64,000 bases of DNA, taken from Phlebiopsis flavidoalba (taxonomy: Eukaryota > Basidiomycota > Agaricomycetes > Polyporales > Phanerochaetaceae). Within the stretch, counting starts at the first letter, position 1. The number at the start of each line of letters is the position of its first letter. The DNA lies in assembly GCA_035772785.1 (NCBI GenBank), contig JAOCPU010000024.1, positions 186,001-250,000 of the forward strand, given 5' to 3'. This document shows, in pieces, positions 1 through 11,203 of this stretch. Made by a program: the position numbers and the translations under genes. The notes beneath the pieces were generated by a model that was not told the DNA's origin, did no database searches, and saw nothing but the letters and a program-made list of their open reading frames with translations.

Positions 1-1023
1 AATGACGCTTGAAACAGGGATGATCACCCACGTGCTGCATCTGTATGGACATCGACCACACAATCCCCTCAAACGCTCGCATTGGGACACCTTGGAAAAA
101 GCTCTAACGATATTCATCCTCCCTCCTACCTCACCGTTTCTACAAGGGAACACGGCGAAGGCTCGATACTAATCTTCGCTCAACCTGAAGCTTACTGGTG
201 TGCCGTCGTCGGCTGGTACGTCATGACAATGCAATCAGTCGCGTGTAGAAGCTCATGACGGTTCGAATAGGACCGGATCCACAATGTTCCATAGGGACCG
301 TTCGGCAATGGGCAAGCGACAAAGCGTGAGTAGTCTGCGATTGACATCAAATAGACCGTTTGATTTATTATCGCTCATAGGAACATGAGATTTGACAACT
401 CTGGAATGTAAGTATCCGATCTATCTACATTTTGGAATGGCATGCCTAATGCCTTGCAGAACACGTCTATATGATTCGATAAGCCATTCCTATACCCACA
501 AAGCGAGAAGGAGGTCTTCGATCTCCTGGGTCTCGTAACCGGTGGATAGACCCGACGTTTGCGTAATGCAGACCTTTGAGAGGTCCACCGGGATAGTACA
601 GTCTTGCATGTCTATTGCAGTGCTACCCTATCTCACACCAGCACATAGCCCTCCGAATGTAATTGTTAACGTTGGGGTCCTTCAGGGTGTGGCGAAATTT
701 TGCTCCGCTCTCGATGATACACTGCGTATGTATTCAATTGCGGGGGAATCATCTAGCTCATCGACTCGGAGCGAAGACATAATTTAAGGTCATGTAGAAA
801 AAAAGGTATTATGCTTGTGGGACGGATTCAGAGCTGAACCTCATTAATCAACAAACAGGGATTAAAAAACCTGAATGACGAGTATGCATGTGTTCGACAG
901 GCCTATTAAGCACGATTCTAATGGGGGACTATGCGCGGTACGCATACTGCGGCTCATAGCGGCGTTCACAGTGTTCATCGGCACCACCGCGGGAATACTG
1001 GCGACCGCCCCGTCAACCAAATT

Positions 1024-2345
1024 TTACCAACACACTGTCTCTTGTGGTCTTGTCTCTTGAACTTGGCGCCATACTAAAGCTCTTGATTTGGTTGGAACGA
1101 GCCCCGGGACCAGGAAAGAGTATCATCGCGATGTATTCCGTAGTCGCCGACAGAGGATAGAATAGCTCCGGTCTGTCTTTGCTACGAAAGGAGTCAGCTA
1201 GGGCTCTTAGTAATGCGAAAGCTGGAGTCATACCTTCTGTACATTTTCCGATGTTGCGCATAGGTACGACTTCCCTGATGATACACATAATAGCGATGAT
1301 GAAAACTGACAACAGTGCCGTAGCGGCGTTCCGCCATATGCTTAGCAACCGGCTCGTGTGTCACTCCAGCTTGAATCGGCTTCCAAAGTAGTAATGACGG
1401 GACAGCAAAGGATGTCTCGAGCTATTGCGAAACCCACCGGAAAACTGCGTCAGATCCCAAGCTATTCAGGGGTCAACAAGAACAAGCCGGCACACCCCCT
1501 TTTTTTTAGAAACTACACCAAAGAAAAATATACAAGCCTAAGGCTTGTCGGCAGAATGTTTTGACCGTGTGCTTGAGCCTGCGCGAACTATGATTCTCGC
1601 TGGTTGGTTCTACGTCTGCCCCGGTTTAGCTTTATAGTTATGGACATGATGAGATGAGCGAAAGCCCAGTGTACCGGACTCACCCCTGATACAATTGCCA
1701 TTATCACAGCGGCCTAGGATGACAAGGCGACAAATCAACATGCGATTTCTGCGCATAACCCTCGTGATGATAGCAAGCGGGCCCGGAAGCTTGGAATGCT
1801 CGGACACTATGACAACCATATCACTAGAGTTTTGCATCTGTCAATATGCTATACGGTGTGTCTCCACCCAAATCACTCACCGGTCCAGAGCGAGGGTATA
1901 CGCAGAGTACAGGAGACCGGCGAAGCCCGATACCGTAGAGCACCAATTTGGGCAATCACCAGATTGAGGTTGGTTCCAGAAGACGAAGTCCCCTGCGAGC
2001 AGGGCGCGTAGAACAAATGCTGCGTCTCCTGGCTGTAAAAGGTAGGACACGGTGAGCGGAAAGTCTACATAGGAGGCCTGGGTCTGAGAAGCTCACCGAC
2101 AGCGAACAAAGCAAGCGATCTCCATACAGGAGGTGTGATCTCGTGAAGCTCAAGTAAAATAAAAAAATGGCCCAGGCGCACAAGGGATGTATAGGGATAG
2201 CGAAAAAAGGATCGCTATGCTCCCAGTTCTTTGTGATGGATGCCCTCCCGTCGAGCATAAGTTGATTGACTGACGACACATGAGCAAAGAAAGAAAAAGA
2301 TGTGGGGAGGAATTGCCCCCGATGGTTCAGAGACGGGTTTGGCAT
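1024..2345 (-). CDS. DUF7702-like 7TM membrane protein, copy A (frame-broken)
   Basis: Minus-strand gene related to copy B just downstream. On the complement of 1,890-2,010 I read VLRALLAGD, then YGIG-FAGLLYSAYTLALDR with a one-base slip near 1,930. Around 1,610-1,790 comes a GPLAIITRVMRNR segment followed by a hydrophobic helix. At 1,024-1,140 the C-terminus reads ELFYPLSATTEYIAMILF, FVPGLVPTK after a slip, and a TAA at 1,024. These blocks match the multi-helix basidiomycete family annotated as DUF7702, whose function is unknown. The first exon is diverged and I could not place it, so the start is approximate. Copy B lies about 770 bp away in the same orientation, so this is probably a tandem duplicate. 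The breaks may be sequence errors or real decay. Confidence 0.55.
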
Positions 2346-3111
2346 GGTCCATTATATGCATTGAGCTCGACCCAATCCGTTGTCACCAACGTACCATAGA
2401 TGCATCTTGGGCGGGCTTGCAAGGTGACCAAGAGTGATAGTAGCCCTGGGCCTCATGGGATGTCTCTGTTCTACGTACGTGAGCCACCGCAGGTCCAGAG
2501 GAGGCTTTGTTTCTCCGAGAGCGGAGTACGTTACGTGACATTGCATCTGCGCTGAACAGTACCATCTCTGTGCAGCCCGGGCGCCCTACATTGCGTAGAG
2601 TTAGTCAATGGATTTTCGTCCCGGGCCCCGTAGAAGGTACAAAACTGCTGGTCCAGGCTAGACGCCGGTGAGGCTTTGTGGCGTTTCTTCTCGGGCCATT
2701 TCCGGTATCGGAGGCTTGTCCCAGCGTGTTGACATGGTCGGATACTGTATACTTCAGTGCAATCCGCACGGATATATTTATAACAGGCCCCCCCGCCAGT
2801 GTGTTCGCGCAGTCGAAGACAAGCTGGCGGCGCAGAATAACAGGGCGCGAAAGCCTGTGAGCGGCGTCGCGTGGGTTTAGACGCGCACCAACAGATCTGA
2901 GATAGTGAGTTGTGCGCATTGGCAACTCGGGTTTAGGCGGCGTGAAACGTCGAAGGTGGAAAAAGATTCGGTAAACAGGTGTTCACGGCAGAGTGCACTG
3001 AACAGATGGGAGAACGAAAGATGTGTGGGTATCAAAATTGCGAGAATGATAAGGTTGTAGTACGAAACGTAACACTGGACAGAGATCTCACAGTTCCTAG
3101 GGTATTGGGTT
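2346..3111. other. Spacer between the two DUF7702-like genes
   Basis: About 770 bp between the approximate start of copy A and the stop of copy B. Open frames on both strands (2,605-2,925 and 2,877-3,326, minus) carry no recognisable domain, and the second is partly the wrong frame of copy B. I see no gene, repeat or RNA here. Confidence 0.4.
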
Positions 3112-4320
3112 TTAGTGGCTGAGGCGCTGCATCTCCGCGTCCGAGTCTGCGTCCTGCTTAGATACAGAGGCGGCCGCAATCTCCCTCCGTGACGGCACGA
3201 GGCCGGGTGTGGCGAATAGCAGAACAGCCAGCAGCTCCGGCAGGGCAGACAACGGATACCATAGGTGGGCATTGTTTTGCTGCGCAAGTCAGATGACGTG
3301 CTCAAAAGCGATTTAAAGGACGACACTAGCTTACCGGAAGAGAGTTCTTCACTGTCGCAGCGTTAGAAAGGCCTCGCGCAGGAGGCAGAGGAACGCCGAT
3401 GGCGAGCAGGGGACGATCACAGCGGTACTGGCGACCTATTGGTGCGTCGTGCTTCATCAAACCCTCTAGCAGAAACCAATCACGTCAGTCCGGCCTGAGA
3501 ATGAGCGAGCCAAAGCCTTTGCTCACCTTGGTGTTCATCGTTATGCGAGCTGGGCAGTAAACAAGACCAAGAATGCGGTGACGGCGAGAAATATGTAGAT
3601 GCTGACACGACGCAAAGTAGCGTGCGACGTCGAGTGTTGATTGTGAGGACGAGCTGGCCATGGACTAGGCGAAGAGCGATTAGTACAGATCAACGGCGAT
3701 GAAGGCTAGTGTCTTACTCCTGCGGCAACGCCGAGGGATACTGCGACAAGCAACAAAAGACGTACAATGCGTCTGTTGCAGATGATTGCGAGGATCGCCC
3801 CAGATATCCCGCTACTGCTGTGACGATCTCGCATCATCCTAAGTCTATAGACATACGGTTGTTAGTTATTTGTGATCGATCTTTCCAGTAATATACCCAC
3901 CTGTCCAGGCACGAGTGTATATGCGGAGTATACCAGACCGAAGAATCCACAGAGTAGATAATCTGCTGAGCGATAACTACACCGAGATTCTCGCCAATAC
4001 TTCTCATCTCCAGCTAACAAAGCTCTGAGTACGGAAAAGCCGTGACACGGACTGCCCAACGGTGAGTTAGCGTTGAAGATGGCAAATCCCAATAGGATCA
4101 CGACTTACTCAGGCAGAAAACGACAAGACCCACCCCCCAACCACACGTATGTGGGATGTCGGATACTCACGCCCAACCAAACTCCATTACCAAGAAGAGG
4201 TCGGATACTCGTTGAAAAGAAAAGAGGGGTGTATACAGCGGCCATGATACTTGCGCCGGCGAGTTCGCTTTTGTAAATGCCTTCATAACGCGCATAGTTG
4301 ATGGCAGGCGTCGTAGACAT
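3112..4320 (-). CDS. DUF7702-like 7TM membrane protein, copy B
   Basis: Minus-strand gene starting MSTTPAINYARYEGIYKSEL at 4,320. The first helix includes MAAVYTPLFF and a PTYVWLGVS segment. After an intron come SVLRALLAGDE and FFGLVYSAYTLV (3,900-4,050), then AIICNRRIVRLLLLVAVSL (about 3,770-3,830). A further exon beginning SMASSSSQSTLDVARYF leads into the helix HIFLAVTAFLVLF (3,550-3,650). The last exon reads ELLAVLLFATPGLVPSR and ends QRLSH with TAA at 3,112. This matches the layout of DUF7702 proteins: seven hydrophobic segments, GLLYSAYTL in the middle and PGLVP near the end. Such proteins are integral membrane proteins of unknown role. A few one-base slips interrupt the frame. It is better preserved than copy A. 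Confidence 0.72.
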
Positions 4321-4861
4321 GACGAGGTGAATAGGAAGGTACGAGGATGTGGGCGCACACCCCCTAATCCGAGGCGTACCCTTTATACAACGCCGCAAGC
4401 TTCACCGCCTTGCATTCCAGCCGCGACGAACGTGCCGAGCCGGTCTCGGCAGCATCGCTGTCGATACCGCACTAGCGTGGATGTCGGCTATAGCGTTGAG
4501 GGAGAGAGACGGTAGATCGACGGCGGCGTGCATGCCGGACACCTAAACGAGTCACGATGAGCGAGTGCGCGAGCGAATGGCTGTGCGAGGCGCGCAGATC
4601 TCGCCCCTTTAGGCGCGCGCGCAGTCGGGTGCATTGCCATGATGTCGTTGCCCTTGTGGTTCTGTCGAGCGGGGCCAAAAAACAAGACAATTAGACTTGT
4701 TTTGGAGGGAGCACTCTTTAGCTGAGCGCGTGCACTCACATCTCAGTGCTGGTGTTTGGTGGTCCACTATGCCACATTCTGCCGGAGTGTCCTTTGCCAG
4801 GCCAACATGCTTAGAGTAGCCTACACATCACTTTAAGTCGCCGTCACAGGATGTAAGAACT
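4321..4861. other. Intergenic, nothing recognised
   Basis: Probable upstream region of DUF7702 copy B. Only short overlapping frames are present, with no recognisable protein, RNA or repeat. Confidence 0.4.
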
Positions 4862-4887
4862 ATCCCGTGCTCTCATGATCACAACGC

Positions 4888-5110
4888 TCAGAAGTATCCA
4901 CCACAGCATGTATTGACTTTGCTAGAGAAGTTACAATCTTTCCATAGCCCAGCCACAAGTCTACCAGGACATGACACTCGACCCCAGTTGCAGCAGGGAC
5001 CCCGAGGGGTTCCCAGCATCGCACACACCGTGGGTAGTTGTTGTCTGTGAGCCTGCAGTGCCTTACTGGCGCGATGATTTTTCACTTCGAGGCGGATAGG
5101 ATGACCTGGG
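4888..5110. repeat. Tandem duplication block, copy 1
   Basis: Direct-repeat partner of 6,290-6,545. The clearest shared strings are the TATTGAC(T/C)TTGCTA(G/A)AGAAGT segment and a segment built on GACCT(G/A)GGGTA-TTGATTTG. Confidence 0.6.
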
Positions 5111-6289
5111 GTAATTGATTTGCTTCGTTGCCCGTTGCGTGGACTACTTCGCTAACGGCTTTCACAATAATGTCAGGGTAACAGGGTCGTATTGGCTAAG
5201 AAGTGGACTTACACGTAAGACGGGGCATATCCACAGTCGAAATACACCTGTCTTGGGCCCGAATTCGGCTTGGAACCGGGCGGGACTATGCACCTTAACG
5301 TCTGATGTGCAGGATTGCTGCTGCCTACTACACCTGACGAAGGAATACTGAGTCTATGCGTATCATGAGCAAAGAGTCGCGAGGAAAGTAACGCTGTCTT
5401 ACGTACCTCGACTACGCACTACTCGTGCGTCCGTATCCGTCGCTCTGATGATGAGGCGCATATGGCCTATTCACACTCGGCGAGGGATTACTAAGTCTAC
5501 GAGCACCATGAGCACTAGAGTGAACTGAGTAGTAGAAATACTGCTCTGTGACACACCTCTGCCCGTGATTCCAGTGGGATTCGCCACCCTCCCCGACTGG
5601 CTCTACCTGTCTTTTGGGGGGTACCGCGAAGAGCCAGAGAAAAACAACCGCGCGCATACTGCGGTTCTCGTGTAGGGACCTTAGGGCAGGTCGTTATGTG
5701 AGACGCCCGCTGCGGCGTCGCTTACGTAAGTAGAAAGCGAAGGCTCTCCGCCGTGCGATTTGAGGCCTTGAGGACCGAGATAAAAACCAGAGCCGATAAG
5801 TAATGCGTCTCAAAGATTCTGCACCAGAAATGCGCGCAGGCCGATACTGTCTAATAGCTGCCAATCTATACACATGTCTCTCTCTCTCTCTGCATGAGAG
5901 AGAATAGGGCACTCACCCCGTGTTGTTAGTACTGCCATCATTCCGCCGTCCTCGACAAGTTGTCCAACTCTGTGGACATTGTCGACTTATATCCCATCGA
6001 CGTGACGCGTGACGGCCCACACAACATTGAGTGCGCATGCGCTGAGCAAGAACGCGACAAGTGACATCAAGCAGTCTGTTCCATGGAAAGACGAAGTACC
6101 CCAGGAAGGAAGTAACCCCAGGAGAGAGCGTAGACAGATACAATCCACGAGTTCGCAATGCCTGTTTCCGGGTAGGTTTCGCATCTTAGGCAATATTAAT
6201 GATACTGCCGTAGGGAGAGTGAAGTCTGACAACAAAAGACGCGAGCCATGTGAATGCCAGATCTGGCTTCATACCGGTTGAGATGATAT

Positions 6290-6545
6290 CTGTCACAGCA
6301 TATATTGACCTTGCTAAAGAAGTAACAACCGTTTCCCCCGAGCCCCGCTGCAGGTTATTCTAGAGAGGAGGACAAGCAACCTGCGCCTACATCCCGTGCA
6401 TTTTCGAGGTGACAGCATCTTCCAGCGCTGACAAGGCGTAAGACACTGTGGCCCGGCGACTAGCATCTAGCTAATGTAACGCCGCAACATATGGAGAGGA
6501 TAGTTCTACTTCGAGACAGATGAGGACCTAGGGTATTTGATTTGA
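6290..6545. repeat. Tandem duplication block, copy 2
   Basis: Direct-repeat partner of 4,888-5,110, in the same orientation and about 1.4 kb downstream. It carries small indels and substitutions, so the duplication is not very recent. Confidence 0.6.
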
Positions 6546-6980
6546 CTCATAGGCAGTGCCGTTGAGAGGCTCATGCCTCACCGATATAGCAAAAGTGATC
6601 AGCATAGTGGAATGTCGCCGGGCAAAAAAAGGACAAGCTTACCTGATATACACCGAGTGAGCTCGCGCTATTCGCGCATCGCGGGCCTCCGAATTTCACA
6701 GTAGACCTACTGTGCATATCATGGAGTTCAGCTCGACTAACACCCGGTGAGACCGCAATATACCTTCAACACTCGGGCGGGGTTTCCACTAATATCGCCC
6801 GAAAGGGCTCGCCGTGGATCGAGAGGACCAACGAAACTAGAGTGCGCAAGCGGTGGTTCTTATTGAGAGCTTTAGGGCACGGTCGTCAAATGAGACGCTC
6901 GCGTTCTGAGGACCTCCTCGCGAATAATGTTTACGATTTCGGTTCTTTTCTCCATAGCCTTGACACCAAGTACTTACTTT

Positions 6981-8001
6981 TCATTCTTCATAACCCGTAG
7001 GCTTTATCCTGCTCTTTGGATTTTATGCGTCGTACTCTAATAAAAATACGTACAATCCACCCGAGGCCGGGGACAACTCTCAGCCTGATCTTCTCCGAAA
7101 ATGAACTGAGCACTGATTCGCTGTACCGCCGCGGACTACTCGCAAACGAATCCTACACTCTCGAGAGCATGCACGGCGCAACGCGTATAGCGGGAGAAAC
7201 CATGCGACAGGAAGTAGTGCCTAAAGACCCTCAGTATAGCTTCTCTATCTTTGTGTCAAATATCTTCAAGCGGACGACACCTGGTCAACCCATACGCCAA
7301 TATAGCATTCGCAGGCATCCCCGGCCAGCCGAGTAGACATACCTCGCTTCCGAAGGGGCCACAGAACTGATCCACCGTAGCGCTCCTATCTTTCTTCTCG
7401 TATCCAAACACACCCCATACCGCCGACCCACCCGCTGCGCCCACTGTCCCGCCCTCATCCACCCACTCTCTACACCCGTGCCTTTGCGAGCCAGCTTTGA
7501 GAACCATCGTCTTCCGTGATGTGACAGCTTCTACGACGCGCTCTCCAACGCCCGAGAGCGCGTGCTCCAAAAAGAAGAAGAATCCGACTATAAGGCACCA
7601 CGGCGGTCAGCTCATGGAGAACCGCGAAGAGAGACGATGAGTGAGGGGAGCGCGGTCCCGGTACGCGTCGTAAAGGGCCTGCAACGCCCTGTCTGTAAGG
7701 TGCAAAACGCGTTTTTTGTTCGCCTGGTGGCGTCGGTCGTGGGGTTGTGGGGAATGACAATGATGACGCAGGCAAGACGATGTGTGTGTATAGCGTCAAG
7801 AGACACGGTCAGCGTATGCGCGCGTTCCACGTCCCTGAGTGCACACTACCCATTTCAGTGTCCGTGAGACCGCGATGATGACTATCCTCTACAATCCTCT
7901 ATAGTATTGATCTACATAAGATCGTGTATAAAACCAACAACCGGTCCACACAGGTGTTATGGTGACCAACATTATCTACGCCTTTTTTGTCTGCGCCTCC
8001 A
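6981..8001. other. Unassigned region with open frames
   Basis: Open frames exist on both strands: 7,016-7,336 plus, and 7,256-7,570 and 7,470-7,799 minus. The minus frame at 7,256-7,570 has a plausible coding composition (begins MEHALSGVGERVVEAVTSRK) and could be part of the unidentified locus to its left. No domain is recognised. Confidence 0.3.
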
Positions 8002-10560
8002 TTAATGTCCCCGTGCAGAGTAACCCATTTCAAGGTCCTCCGCAGCGTCTTTCACATCCTCTACTTGGCACATACCCTTTCTCGGCTTGACGCTCTCCAG
8101 TTGCGCCTCATCATCACTGGTAACGGGTCTAAGTTCTTGTGTGTCGGATCATGAGCACGCTGACAGACGGTGGCAATAGCTGCTTTAACGTTGCGTTCAT
8201 AATGAAGACAGCCCGGAAGCCATTGTTGTAGCCGTGATTAAAATGTATGAGGCGGCGGATGGTGGTAGTTAAGACCGTCCAGAGCGTTGTGAGGTTGAGT
8301 TTACGGAGTTGAGGAGTGGTGGGGTCGTCAACTATCTTCTTGATCGTTGACGAGGGAAAGGTTTGAGTTCGGTCATGGGAGTGTCGTAAAAAAAAGAAGA
8401 ATTATTGCTGCGGCATAGTGAGAAACCACATGAGCTTGAGATGCGGATAGCACAACATGGATCGTTCGAGCCAATGCTAAAGGCTAGTGTACCCGCCAAT
8501 GTAGTCGAACAAAACTAAAAGAGCTATTTACAGACGACGGAACGATACCAGTCCGGTGAGCAGATACGTACGTATTTCGAACCGCAGTGACACTGCCATG
8601 TGCATCCTTATGAGCCGAGAAACACTAGCTTGAGCACGCAACGGTAGTAGTCTGCAAGGGTCTAGAATTTGCATTTAATGCGGGATGAATGTTTATAACT
8701 GCTAGGCATCTGGAACATACCTGACCTCCACCCGTACCGGTGAGTAACATAATAGAAGACGATCAATCCCTTGTGCGTAGAAGGCTCTGATCAATGGACA
8801 CCAAGCCACAAGCCTACAGCCCAAACGGAAAAGCCGGCATGAATGACAGTCTACTAGCGTGAGCAGTAAAGCCGTATGCTGCAAGAGGTAGTACCTTTAC
8901 GGGTTTATTTTTTTCCGAGAACATGCCGAACGTCACTCGGTATCGTCTCCGATCTTGCCTAATGATTTGAACCCTGGTCTTGTCGGGATGTCAGGATAGT
9001 TTTGGCAGGGGATGATCGGACGCATGTGCCTAATGCGACAAAGCTGGCGGACAGTCCTGACTGAACGAGGCCACAAGACGATGGAAGTAGAAGGATTCCA
9101 AGATCGTAATGGCTGCGAACGAAAGGCCATGTGCGACGACTGGAAAAATTGCTGGTAGGTAGTACAGTGCTGAAAGAAGATCACTTCCACTGCAAAAGAA
9201 TGTGAGCTCAACGTTCTCGTTCAGTGCCAGGGAGAGGAATTATATACTTGATAAACACAATCGTGATATACAACCCGGTGACGGTGACGTGTGTTTAAAA
9301 GATGTACACTTTGCAAGCTGTATGTCAGCATGATCTCAACTTAGAGTTCTACGTGAGCTGGCGCCCCTCGGGAACGATCGGGAAGCATGTGGTGCCTAAC
9401 CTTCCATTGCCCACAAGCAGAAGAGGAAAAACGACGACAGCTCCCGAGAACAGTGGGGCCAGTACAATCGCAGACGTCCATGGGGAATGTTATACCTCCC
9501 TAGGTGTCCCGTCAGCATATTAGGGCAGGCAATCATGGGACGGTCAAGCGGATACATACCCAGATCAGAGGCAGCAGCACAGCAACGCGCAGCGGCGAGG
9601 TCAACACAGCACCGAAGTAGTCCAATGACCCATTAGCTTTCTAAAGAAGACTGACTTCACTTCGAAGTTCCCAACGCTGGAGAATGAAGTCGTACCTGCG
9701 AATGTCTACCGTCTACAGGTTTCAGCGGTTGGAGTTACAACGAACAACGGCGACCGCGAAACCCAGCGACCGGTAACGTCACCAGAAACACCACTGCGAA
9801 GTTACTTGATCACCGTGAGTAAGACTCGGATATGATAAAAAAATTTCCGACCCTCCATGATGCCTTCTGGGAAAGTACGCCACCAATGAGAGGCCCTAAT
9901 GCATAGCCTAGTGAAATGACACCTCCGATGATACCTTGGTATTTCCCCCTGCATGAGAGTCAGATTGTGCATAAGATATTATTAGGCCCTTCACATACCT
10001 GTCCCTCAGACTGACGAAGTCCGAAATGATTATTTGGAGAACACTAACAATGCCTCCGCCTGCCAGCCCCGTGCGATGCCTCTAAATACGATCAAGGCAA
10101 TGATGGTCGACTTGGAGAAGAAGAACCAGCGAGAAGACAACCAAATGCATATGCACCCATTGCAATCACATGGCAGCCTTGCTGCCAAAAAATATCGCTG
10201 AAGCGACCATCTGGAAGATAACAACAGTCAGTTCGTGCGATTGGAATTGAGACGGTAAATACTCCACACAGAGGTTGGAAAAAAGCGGTGGAAGTCAAAA
10301 GATAAGCTGACGCGCTGCACCCAGGAAGAGACGGAACCTGCATTAAACGCGGCAGATATACTTGGCAGAGCCGTTGCAACGATGGTACTATCGGACAGGA
10401 CACGAGAGCACAAAGTGACAGACACCGAATACTGTCCGAGCACCCTCTTGAGGGATAGCAAGTTGGTTTGCGTCCCGGTCAAAATGATCTCATGCTTGGA
10501 TGCACAACAAGCGTTCCGGCTTCAACAAGGGACACTTCTGCCTGCTGTGGATGGCATGTC
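8002..10560 (-). CDS. MFS drug:H+ antiporter of the DHA2 type (14-TMS)
   Basis: Minus-strand, multi-exon, frame-broken gene. In order on the complement I read DSTIVATALPSISAAFNAGS (about 10,340-10,395), SAYLLTSTAFQPLCGVF, AMGAYAFGCLLAGSS (about 10,120-10,170) and IIALIVFRGIARG. Then come YQGIIGGVISLGYALGPLIG (about 9,890-9,950), the WCFWVTLPVAG block after an intron (about 9,790), LDYFGAVLT-AAC (about 9,570-9,620) and TSAIVLAPLFSGAVVVFLF (about 9,430-9,490). Near the end are GTGGGQ-FQT, an FVRL-GGTLALAIG helix and FRAVFIMNATL, then a charged tail ending YSARGH with TAA at 8,002. The order and motifs are those of the DHA2 family, which uses the proton gradient to export drugs, toxins or siderophores at the plasma or vacuolar membrane. 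The substrate cannot be told from sequence. Several GT...AG introns and many one-base slips are visible, for example a missing G in the W-V-T-L-P codons. The start is approximate. Confidence 0.87.
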
Positions 10561-11203
10561 TCGCGGGTATGAACCCTTGTAACGTCGCGCGAGTCGAAGT
10601 CGTGAGTCTCCTCATGCCCTAGTACCGCAGGGCTCTTGACGAGGAGACATTGACAGATGAACGTCCTGTCATAGCCCACAGCGGTTTGAAGGGTCAAGTG
10701 CAAGTCCAAGAGCAAAAGCGAGTGCTTTCCGAAGGGTAGCAGTGCGTCGTCCGACCCATATCTAATTCAGTGCTTCCCACCTCGAGGTTGAGTCTGCTGC
10801 TTGAGCTGCCGAGATGCCGCCATAAACTCAAACAACACCACTTGTACTCATTGCACTTGAGAACGTTGAAAGTTAAAAACGGCATCACGAGCAGAGGGGA
10901 GTACTGTGTGACAGCAGTTGTCTGAGAAACTGGGATCGTTTGCAGGAGTCAATGGGCGCACATTGCTACACCGCTGCAACATCATGGCGGAATAACGGAC
11001 AAGGGCGAGTCTACGCTGAACGGGCGTTACACACTACTAGCCATTCCCGGGCGCTTCGGACCCGTCCAAATTGGGAACACGTCTATGGCCGGGTAACTTC
11101 GTGTTCGTCCTCCTTGGTCGCGGTTCTCCACTTTGCTTTGCACCCTTCGTGCTACCGGAGGCAGTTTCATTTTCTCTCCCAAACTGCTTTTTGCGCACGC
11201 AAA
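10561..11203. other. Divergent intergenic region
   Basis: Lies between the 5' end of the minus-strand MFS gene and the start of the plus-strand gene at 11,204, so it should hold both promoters. An open minus frame at 10,479-10,715 may be the MFS N-terminal exon. No other gene is recognised. Confidence 0.4.

Larger units (their letters stand above)
4862..6980 (-). other. Tandemly duplicated unidentified coding locus
   Basis: Two diverged copies of one locus lie head to tail. The block at 4,888-5,110 matches 6,290-6,545, and 5,640-5,710 matches 6,840-6,910, giving a unit of about 1.2-1.4 kb. On the complement the first copy reads VVHATGNEANQLPQVILSAS and GKIVTSLAKSIHAVVDTSE. The second reads LNGTAYESNQIP and TSLARSIYAVTDIISTG. 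The same protein is thus encoded in both, each with slips. The shared 5,682/6,871 stretch looks like an intron, with GCCCTAA near its 3' end. I do not recognise the family and cannot give exact gene limits. Confidence 0.45.

Noticed and set aside
5876..5910. Short hairpin at a (TC)n run followed by GAGAGAGA
   Set aside because: A simple dinucleotide repeat with a chance complementary tail; no terminator or RNA gene context.
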